Positions 7,514-16,700 of a stretch of DNA of 64,000 nucleotides are shown in pieces. A program made the position numbers and the translations under genes. The notes beneath the pieces were generated by a model. The model was given only the letters and a program-made list of their open reading frames with translations, was not told the origin of the DNA and ran no database searches. Location of the stretch: positions 1 through 64,000 of the forward strand of contig CAZULM010000009.1 in NCBI GenBank assembly GCA_964621185.1. The letters are read 5' to 3'. The stretch's first letter is position 1, and every line of letters starts with the position of its first letter. The DNA is from M3007 sp964621185 (GTDB lineage Bacteria > Bacteroidota > Bacteroidia > Chitinophagales > Saprospiraceae).

Positions 7514-10321
7514 CTAACCCCCAAAATTCCGCAACGAATACACCGCCGATACCATCACATAGCGCTGCAGCACGTTCGTGATTTCATCCTCGATGTAGGT
7601 TTCTGTCACGTTGCGGGCGATGCTGTTGTTTTGTTTGAGCAAGTCGAACACGCCCAGCCGGAGTTCCAGGGCTTCATTTTTCAATATACGGTATCCGATG
7701 GTGGCGTTCCACAACAGAAATTGCTGGTTGAATCCTTCGCCCAGGCCGGTGTAAAGGGTCTGGTTGATGTCGCTGCTGATGGTGAGGCGCTTGATGAATT
7801 CCCAACTGAGTTTTGCGCCTGCATTGTGGAAGAAGTAGTTGTTGTCCAAGTTGGCTTGCAAGCTGTTGTGCACCTGGTTGTAGCTGGCGCTGTAGGAGAG
7901 GGTAAAATCCAGTTTTTCGCTGATGTTGCTGCCGAGCACCAGGCCGCTGTTGGTGGTGTAGGTATGCACTAAGTTTTTGGCGCCGTTGACCAGGCTTGGC
8001 GCCCGCTGGTAGGAAAACCCGGCGTTGATGTTCAAATTGCTTTTGAGGGCTTTGATGGGCAGTCCATACGTTGAGAAGCTGCGGGCATTCCAATAGCCCT
8101 GCAGGTTGACGGGCTGTGTGAGCTGGTTTCCGGCAAGCAAAGGAATATTTCCCTGCACGATGGTGTCGCGTTGCGCGATCTGGGTCATGTTGGCGATATA
8201 GTTGTCGCTGATGCCCACTGCACCAAATACAAAGAAGCTGTTTGATTTTGTGGGATTGGATTTGTTGTACCGGACGTTGAAGGAATGGCTGTAGGTTTGT
8301 TTCAGGTCTGGGTTGCCCGTTGAGAGCAGCAAGGGATTGCTGTTGTTGAGCACGTTTTGCAGCTGGCTGATGCTGGGCGCCGATGTGGAGGCGCGGTAGC
8401 GCACACGCAGGTTTTCGTTTTTGGAGGGGCGGTAATTGAAGGAGGCGTCTGGCAAGAGATTTTGAAAACCTTTGTCCACCATGAAGGCGGCAGGAAAAGT
8501 TTGTACGCTGCTCAGGCGCAGGTTTTGATAGTTCAAGCCTATGGAAAAGTTGATCTTTTCCTTCCGGAAACGGTAGCTGGCGCCTGCCCTTTGGGTGTGT
8601 ACTTCGTTGTCGAACTGATTGGACAACAGCAGGTTAGGCAGGGAATAAGCCCCGCTGAGCGAATCGAGGCTGTTGGTTTCCCGGTCAGCACCGCTGCGGC
8701 TGAAAGCGGGGGAGTAGTTGAGCTGCACTTGCCCGTTTTTGCCGACAGGCTCGGTGTAGGCGAGGTTGGGCGACACCGAAAAGCCGTTCGATTGTGACAG
8801 CGCCAATTGATCGAGGGTTTCGCTGGTATCTGCGCCGCTGAAGTATTGGTTTTGGGAATACAAATAGGTGTCGCCCGATCTGTCGTTCAGGCTAGTACCA
8901 ATGTTCAGGGAAAAAGTTCGGCCGCGTTTTTCGAAGCTGTGGCGGTAGAGCAGGTCGTTGGAAAAGGAGTAGCCTGCGTTGTCGGCACGGGAATTGTTGG
9001 TCACGGTGCTCAGGGGATCGGTGGGGTTGAGGTAGTTGCTGCCAAAAAAGCTGCTGCGCTGCCTGTTGTCCTGGAAGCTGAGGCTTGGGCGCAGCGTGAT
9101 GGAGTTTTTCTTGTCAATGGTGTATTCCAGGCGCATGTTGACCCGGTGGTTGAAATTGTCGCTGTTGGCTTGGTTGTTTTCGTCGTAAAACTGGTTGGCG
9201 CCGCGGTCAAGGAAATATTCGCGGCTCAGCTGGCCGATGTTGTTGTTTTGGTTGTTGTTGAAAAAATAGGCTCCGTTCAGGCGTAGCTTTTCGCCCCAAC
9301 GGTCGGTGTAGTTTAGGCCGATGGAGTTCACCTGGCTGATGCCTGCTTGTTGGCCTGTCAGGAAATTGCTGGCAGCGCCGCCCTGGTCGCGCCCGCCGCG
9401 CCCACCGGAGCCGCGCCCGCCCCTTCCCCCGCCGCCGCCGCGCCCGCCGCCGTTGCTGTTGGTGATGCCGAGCAAATCCTGGGAGGAGAAATTCTGCTGG
9501 TTGATATTGTTGCTCATGCCGATGAGCGAAACGCGTTGTTTGCCTTTGAAATAGTTGAGGTTGGCGCCGCCGATATAGCGCTCGTCCGTGCCATAGCCGG
9601 CGTACAGTTTGCCGAACTGGCCGTTTGACTTGCCGCTTTTGGTGACGATATTCAGGGTTTTTTGGGTATTGCCGTCGTCGAAACCTGTGAACTGCGCCTG
9701 TTCGCTCAAGCGGTCGAACACCTGTATTTTATCTACAATTTCTGCAGGCAGGTTTTTGAGGGCGAGGGTGGCGTCGTCGCCGAAGAACTCTTCGCCGTCG
9801 ATGGTGACTTTCCGCAGGTCTTCGCCCTGGACTTTCAGCACTCCGTTTTCGAGGGTGATACCGGGCATTTTGGTCACGAGGTCTTCCACGTTGGCGTTTC
9901 GGTTGGTTTTGTAGGCATCGGCGTTGAATTGTGTGGTATCGCCCAGTTGTTGCACCCTGGTTTGGTTCTCGCGCACCAGCACTTCCCGCAGCATGTTGGC
10001 GTTTTGGGCGATGAAGATGTCGCCGAGCTCCAGGTCGCCCTTGCTTATGGAAAACTGTTTGTCGGCGGGTAAATAGCTGAGGTAGGCGCTGCTGAGCCGG
10101 TAATAGCCGGAGGGCATGTTATCCAACACAAAGCGCCCTTCTGCATCGCTGACGGCGGTAATTTTCAGGGAGTCGGCGGTACGGGTGGCTAATACGGCGA
10201 CGCCGGCCAGCGGGGCACTGTCTTTGGCGTCAAGTATCCTGCCCGCTGCACGGTTTTCCTGGGCATGGGCAAAAGCTGACAAAAAGCTGACAAGCGCGGC
10301 AACGGAAAGGGCTCTTAGCAT
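7514..10321 (-). CDS. TonB-type outer membrane receptor with Gly/Arg-rich loop
   Basis: A protein of 935 residues from the ATG at 10321, chosen because the product then starts with a signal peptide (MLRALSVAALVSFLSAFAHA). Next come a carboxypeptidase-regulatory-like domain (about 22-110), a plug-like segment (LVREN near 120, then VEDLVTKMPGI and DGEEFFGDD), and a long beta-barrel ending YSLRNFGG. This is the Bacteroidota OMP_b-brl_3-type architecture rather than a classical SusC. About residues 287-317 form a low-complexity Gly/Arg loop (nt about 9373-9462) that probably faces outside. The substrate is unknown. Its 3' end is duplicated at 6195-6332. Confidence 0.88.
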   Translation of the reverse strand: MLRALSVAALVSFLSAFAHAQENRAAGRILDAKDSAPLAGVAVLATRTADSLKITAVSDAEGRFVLDNMPSGYYRLSSAYLSYLPADKQFSISKGDLELGDIFIAQNANMLREVLVRENQTRVQQLGDTTQFNADAYKTNRNANVEDLVTKMPGITLENGVLKVQGEDLRKVTIDGEEFFGDDATLALKNLPAEIVDKIQVFDRLSEQAQFTGFDDGNTQKTLNIVTKSGKSNGQFGKLYAGYGTDERYIGGANLNYFKGKQRVSLIGMSNNINQQNFSSQDLLGITNSNGGGRGGGGGRGGRGSGGRGGRDQGGAASNFLTGQQAGISQVNSIGLNYTDRWGEKLRLNGAYFFNNNQNNNIGQLSREYFLDRGANQFYDENNQANSDNFNHRVNMRLEYTIDKKNSITLRPSLSFQDNRQRSSFFGSNYLNPTDPLSTVTNNSRADNAGYSFSNDLLYRHSFEKRGRTFSLNIGTSLNDRSGDTYLYSQNQYFSGADTSETLDQLALSQSNGFSVSPNLAYTEPVGKNGQVQLNYSPAFSRSGADRETNSLDSLSGAYSLPNLLLSNQFDNEVHTQRAGASYRFRKEKINFSIGLNYQNLRLSSVQTFPAAFMVDKGFQNLLPDASFNYRPSKNENLRVRYRASTSAPSISQLQNVLNNSNPLLLSTGNPDLKQTYSHSFNVRYNKSNPTKSNSFFVFGAVGISDNYIANMTQIAQRDTIVQGNIPLLAGNQLTQPVNLQGYWNARSFSTYGLPIKALKSNLNINAGFSYQRAPSLVNGAKNLVHTYTTNSGLVLGSNISEKLDFTLSYSASYNQVHNSLQANLDNNYFFHNAGAKLSWEFIKRLTISSDINQTLYTGLGEGFNQQFLLWNATIGYRILKNEALELRLGVFDLLKQNNSIARNVTETYIEDEITNVLQRYVMVSAVYSLRNFGG
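7515..7652. repeat. Direct repeat copy B (3' end of receptor gene)
   Basis: This is the intact 3' end of the receptor gene at 7514-10321 and the partner of the 138-bp orphan copy at 6195-6332. Both copies face the same way, 1320 bp apart. Confidence 0.9.
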
Positions 10322-10799
10322 GGCTGATGTTGGATTTTTTAGGCATCCAGGGATTTTGGGACGCCGCTTGGGTAGCAAAGATATTGTTAATAAGTGTTAC
10401 TATGCGGTTGATTTTGTCGTCAAAAAGGCATATCAGGTTTGGGTTTTTGGCTGAGGTTCAATTTTAGCACGGTTTTTGAAGGTTTGACAGCAACAAGTTT
10501 TGTGCAGCGAAATTATCATCAAAAATGCTTTAATCGGCCCGAGCTTTATCCAAAATCTGGTTACAACAGTAAGGCGGCGGCAATTAAAAATGAAAATTCT
10601 GCACAATGCGCACATTTTTGGGGTTTTGAACAATTTTTATCCTTAAATTGCTGCGTTTTTCATTTAAATCCCTTTAATTCGAGTAGATCCCGGGTAACAA
10701 CTGGTTACTTTTCTCCTCTTCTTCCGTCCCTGCCTTACGTTATTTTCCAAAATCTCTGAAAAGGTTTTAACGTACACATTCACTATCAAGGACGATTTT
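10322..10799. other. Divergent intergenic region, 478 bp
   Basis: AT-rich spacer between the minus-strand receptor and the plus-strand giant repeat gene; both promoters should be here. The only structure I see is a short inverted repeat GTAAC-N5-GTTAC (10694-10708). No open frame in it looks coding. Confidence 0.5.
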
Positions 10800-13700
10800 A
10801 TGTTCCCATTTGAAAAACACTTTGAAAATCGCAGTCTGTTGCCTGGATTGCGGCTCCTGCCCCTTGTCCTTTTGCCGATCTTTGTTTTGCTCCAGCCGAA
10901 CGATGCGGCAGCAAAGACCCATGTTTTTGCGAACAAGATACTGGCCTCCACCAACCCCTTCTCGCTCTGCCCGTTTGGCACCGACACCATTATCATCAGG
11001 GACACTTTTGAGCTAAACGTGAACTACGAGCCGATCCTGTTCGGCTTGCCGTATGAGGGGAAGTTGATCGTCGATGGCGGTGTGCTTTACTGGAGCTCCA
11101 ACGTCTTTCTCAAATTGGGCGTAAATGCCCGGATTATTTTGCACAAAGGCGGCAAGATATTTCCAGGCGGCATCAACGATAGCCAATGCAATGGCTTGAA
11201 AACCATCTATTTCGACACCAACAAGCTCGCCAGTTGCAGCGGTCAAAACTCCTTGCACGCGTTTTCCGACGTGAATACGGCCGGGTGTTTCGACGTTACC
11301 GGGATATGTTGCGATGCCCCGATCTTGGTGCAAGAGAACTCCGGCTATCCAAACGACCTCACCCTTTGCCAGCCCGGCGACTCCGTCACCCTTTCCGTCA
11401 GGGGCAGCGGCACCTTGAATTACAATTACCTGTGGATGCCCAGCAATCTAGGCCCGGGTGTGGGGCCTTTTACGGTAGCCCAGCACAACAATACCGTATA
11501 TTCTGTCAGCGTGACGGCCATTTTCGACCCTTATGGCGCGGCGCCGCCCTACCTGCTCACCTGCGGTTCTTCTGCCTTAGTGCGGATAAACCCGGAAATC
11601 AAAGGCATTGCCACCACCACACCGGTACCCTGCGCCAGCTCTGCCGTCGGCGCCATAAACCTGACCCCGACAGGCGGCACTGCCCCCTACAAGTTCCTAT
11701 GGTCGAACGGAAAAACCACTGAAGATATCAACGGGCTTACGGCAGGCACTTACACCGTAACCATAACCGACTCAAAAGGCTGCACGGGCCTGAAAAGCGC
11801 TACCGTAGCGACCATCGACAATACGCCCCCGACGCTGAGCTGCCCGGCCAGCGCTTCCGGCAACGCCCAGCCTAACCTCTGCACCACCACCATCCCCAAC
11901 ATCGACGCCACGTTTAGCGACAACTGCCCCGGCGCACAATTGACGTATAAAATAACCGGCGCCACCAACCTAACCGGAAACGGCCAGTTGTCGAACACCG
12001 TGCCCTTCAGCACCGGCGTCAACAACGTTGAATACAAGGTCAACGACGGCTCCAATTCCGTTACCTGCAATTTTACGGTCACCGTAACGGACACCCAGTT
12101 CCCCACTGCCAGCAACCCGCCCGTTTCCACCGGCTTCCAATGCCTGGCCGACATTCCCCCTGCCGACCCGGGGGTGGTGACCACCGAAGCCGACAACTGC
12201 GGCACGCCGACAGTCACTTTTTTGAGCCAAAGCGTTATCGGCGGCTTGTCTTGCCCTGGCAACCCTTTGATCATTTCCAGGAAATACCGTGTCACGGACG
12301 GTTCTGGCAACGGCATCACCGTCACCCATTTCCTGCACGTGGCCGACACTACGCCGCCGGTATTCACTTCTGTGCCGGCCAACACTACCGTAACCTGCCA
12401 AACCATCCCTGCTGTTGGCGTACCGACTGCAGTTGACAATTGCACGGAAATCATCAACATCACCTATCAGGGCGAGGTGCGCACCAATGGCCCATGCCCC
12501 GACACCTACACCCTAACCAGGACCTGGCGCACAGCCGACAATTGCGGCAATGCCAGCACGGCAACGCAAACGATACTCGTGCAAGATTTGACACCGCCGG
12601 TGTTCTCGACGGTTCCGAGCAATGTGACCGTCAGCTGCAACGCTATCCCAGCCGTCGGAACACCTGCTGCTACCGACGACTGCGACGCTTCCGTGTCGAT
12701 CACTTATCTGGGCGAATCCAAAACAAATGGCGCTTGCCCCGATGCCTATACCCTGCGTCGCAGCTGGCGAGCGACCGACAATTGTGGCAATACGGCTACC
12801 GCAGAACAATTGATAACGGTACAAGACGTAACTGCGCCCACATTCACGACCGTCCCGGCCAACACGACGGTTTCCTGTGAGTCAATCCCAGCAGTAGGCA
12901 ACGCGGTCGCTTCCGACAACTGCACTGCAGCACCGGCGGTGACGTATTTGGGCGAAACAAAAACCAACGGCGCATGCCCTGGCAGCTATACCCTGACCCG
13001 TTCCTGGCGGGCGACCGACAATTGCGGCAATTCTGCCACGGCAACGCAACTGATAACGGTGCGCGACCTGACAAGCCCCGTATTCACTTCTGTGCCTGCC
13101 AATACCACGGTTTCCTGCGAATCGGTGCCACCCGTCGGAACGCCTGCTGCCACCGACAACTGCGACCCGTCGGTGAGCATCACCTACAATGGCGAGGCAA
13201 AGACCAATGGGGCTTGCCCTGGCGCCTACACCTTGAAGCGCCAATGGACGGCTTCCGACAATTGCGGCAATACCAAGACGGCAGTGCAGACCATCACCGT
13301 GCAGGATTTGACCAAGCCTGTTTTCACCAGCGTCCCCGCCAATACCACCGTTTCCTGTGATGCCTTGCCGCCGGTTGGCAGCCCCGTCGCCACCGACAAC
13401 TGCGACCCATCGGTGAGCATTGCCTATACCGGAGAAACGAAAACAAACGGCGCTTGCCCGGGAAGCTACCAACTGCGCCGCAGCTGGAAAGCAACCGATG
13501 CCTGTGGGAATACCGCAACCGCCGAACAAGTGCTGACCGTGCAGGATGTTACCAAACCTGTGTTTACCCAGGTGCCGGCCAACCTGACGGCCAGTTGTGA
13601 CGCCATCCCCCCCGTTGCCGCAGCCACGGCCATCGACAACTGCGACCCGGCGGTCAACGTGGCCTACAGCGGCCAGCAGCGCATAGACGGGGCCTGCCCC

Positions 13701-16700
13701 AACAACTACACACTTCGCCGGGAATGGATCGCCACCGACAACTGCGGCAACACGGCAAAGGCGACACAAGACATTACCATTCAGGATGTTACGCCACCGG
13801 TGTTCAGCTCGGTGCCGGCGGCCATGACTGCCAGCTGCGAAGCTATACCCCCTGTCGGTACGCCAACCGCCACCGACAATTGCACGGGTGTTGTTAGTAT
13901 TACATACCTGGGTGAAACCGTGCCAGGCGCTGGCGGTTCCTGCCCCGGCAACTTCGCGCTCGTGCGCACCTGGCGGGCGACCGATGCCTGCGGCAACACC
14001 GCTACTGCCAGCCAAACCATTACAGTTCAAGACGTAATAGCCCCCGTGATCACGGCCACGCCTGCCAACACCACTGTCAGCTGTGCCGCGATCCCGCCCG
14101 TTGGCACGCCCAGCGCCACCGACAACTGCGACCTCAGCCTGACCGTTACTTACAACGGCGATACCCGCGTCAACGGCGCTTGTGCCGACAGCTACACTTT
14201 GCTGCGCAAATGGACCGTTGCCGATGATTGTGGCAATACCGCCACTACGGTGCAAACGATCACGGTGACAGACAACACGCCGCCCCAGTTCACTTCGGTG
14301 CCGAGCGCGATAACCGTTAGTTGCGAGTCTATACCACCTATCGGCGCACCTACAGCTACCGACGACTGTGCTTCTAATGTGGTCATCACCTACAACGGCG
14401 AGTTCCGTACCGATGGCGCTTGCCCCGATACCTATACTTTGGAGCGCCGTTGGACGGCCATGGACAACTGCGGTAACACCGCTAAAGCCACCCAGGTTAT
14501 CAGTGTCCGCGACATCACCCCGCCGACCTTTGTTTTTGTGCCAGCGGCTACGACCGCCAGCTGCGATGCCATCCCTCCGGTCGGCACACCCAGCGCAACG
14601 GACAATTGCGATGCCACCGTGAGCATAAGCTACAGCGGAGAAACGCGGGTGAATGGCGCTTGCCCGTACAGCTATCAATTGCAGCGCGTTTGGGTAGCGA
14701 CCGACAACTGCGGCAACAGCAGCATCGCAAGCCAGACCATTACCGTACAAGATGTGACCAAGCCTGTGTTCATCTCTGTGCCGGCGCCCGCGCTGGTTGA
14801 ATGTAGCAACATCCCGCCTGTGGGAATCCCGGTAGCGACCGACAATTGTTCTCCAAATGTGAACATCACCTACTTGGGGGAAACGCGCATCGACGATGCC
14901 TGCCCTGGTCAGTACAAATTAGTGCGCAGTTGGTCAGCCAAAGACGACTGCGGCAATACGAGCATCGCCTCCCAAACCATTTCCGTGCAAGACGTCACCA
15001 AACCCACCGTGCTTTCGGTGCCACCCAATGCTACCGTCAGCTGTGAGGCTATCCCGCCCATCGGCACGCCAACGGCATCCGATAACTGCGACCCAAGCCC
15101 CAGCATCGTGTACAATGGCGCAACCCGGACCAATGGCGCGTGCCCCAACAGCTATTCCCTGCAGCGCAAATGGACCATCACTGACAATTGTGGCAACAGC
15201 AGCACGGCCGTTCAAATCCTGACGGTAGAAGACAATACCCCGCCTGTGTTCATTTCTGTGCCGTCAAATACGGCGGCCAGCTGTGAAAGCATACCCCAAG
15301 TGGTGACACCAACCGCAACGGACAATTGCGCGGCAGCGGTGAACATCACCTACAACGGCGAAACCAAGATCGACGGCGCATGCCTTGATTCCTACACCCT
15401 GCGCCGCACCTGGACGGCAAAAGACAGCTGTGGCAATACCGCAACTGCTGTGCAAATGATTACGGTACAGGACATAACTGCGCCCAATTTCACCCAGATA
15501 CCTTCAGATATTACGGTAAACTGTGACGGCATTCCGAACGTCGGCACACCCGCTGCGATAGATAACTGCGATGCCTTTGTCAGCATCAGCTATTCCGGCC
15601 AAGTCAGGGAAGACGGCGCGTGTGTCCACAGTTACTTGTTGCGCCGCGAATGGGTGGCTTCCGACAACTGTGGCAACACCAGCAAAGCTACCCAGCGCAT
15701 CACCGTTCAGGACAAAACGGCGCCGGAGTTTACCTTCGTGCCAGGTGCCGTTACGGTAAGCTGCGACAACATACCTGGCGTTGGCAACCCTACAGCAAAA
15801 GACAACTGCGACCCCGCCGTGACGGTTACCTATCTCAACGAAGTGCGTACCAACGGCAACTGCCCTGGGAACTATACATTAAAGCGTAACTGGTTAGCCA
15901 CAGATGCATGCGGCAATTCGTCCCCTGCTTTCCAGATCATTACAGTTCAGGATATTGTGAAACCGACATTCACCTTTGTGCCAAAAGATACGACAGTGAA
16001 TTGCAATGCCATCCCGGCGGTGGGCACGCCCACAGCCACGGACAACTGCACCGCGTCGCCGACCATCCTGTTCGAGGGCGAAACGGTGATGAACAGCACC
16101 AGTCAGGACAGCTATTCCCTGCAGCGGAAATGGACAGCCATAGACGCTTGCGGCAACATGACCACCGCGATCCAGATGCTGATCGTGCAGGATACCGTTA
16201 AGCCCAACATCCAATGCCCTGCCAATATTGTCAGAAAGGCAAATGCTGCGGATTGTGCCGCCATTGTAACCTTCAGCGCGCCGATCACATCCGACAATTG
16301 CAGCAGTTCCATAGTGCTTTCATCTACGGCAAACTCCGGGGCATCCTTCCCGATTGGCGTTACCAAAGTGACCATGACGGCAACCGACAACAGCGGGAAC
16401 ATGGCTGCTTGCAGTTTCAAGGTAACGGTGCAGGACACGACCAAGCCCGTGCTGACAAACTGCCCGCCGAACCTGACCTTCACGGCACCCACCAACAGCT
16501 GTGAGGCTGTGGTGAACTGGCCCGCGCCGAACGTGAGCGACCCTTGCGACAGCTACACCATTGTGCCTTCTGTTGATATTGAGCGCGGCACAACGCTGCC
16601 AACGGGTATTTACCCAAATACCTATACCGCAACGGATACCACCGGGAACAGCAGCAACTGCAAGTTCGTCATCACGGTGCGGGAAGATGAAGCGCCCGTG

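Noticed and set aside
12882..14750. Minus-strand frame of 622 codons across the HYR repeat array
   Set aside because: A shadow of the 240-bp coding repeats; the apparent periodic protein is only the repeat read backwards.
12348..16194. Regular 240-bp periodicity considered as CRISPR or satellite DNA
   Set aside because: The period is in frame and encodes Cys-rich protein modules; there are no short identical repeats with unique spacers.
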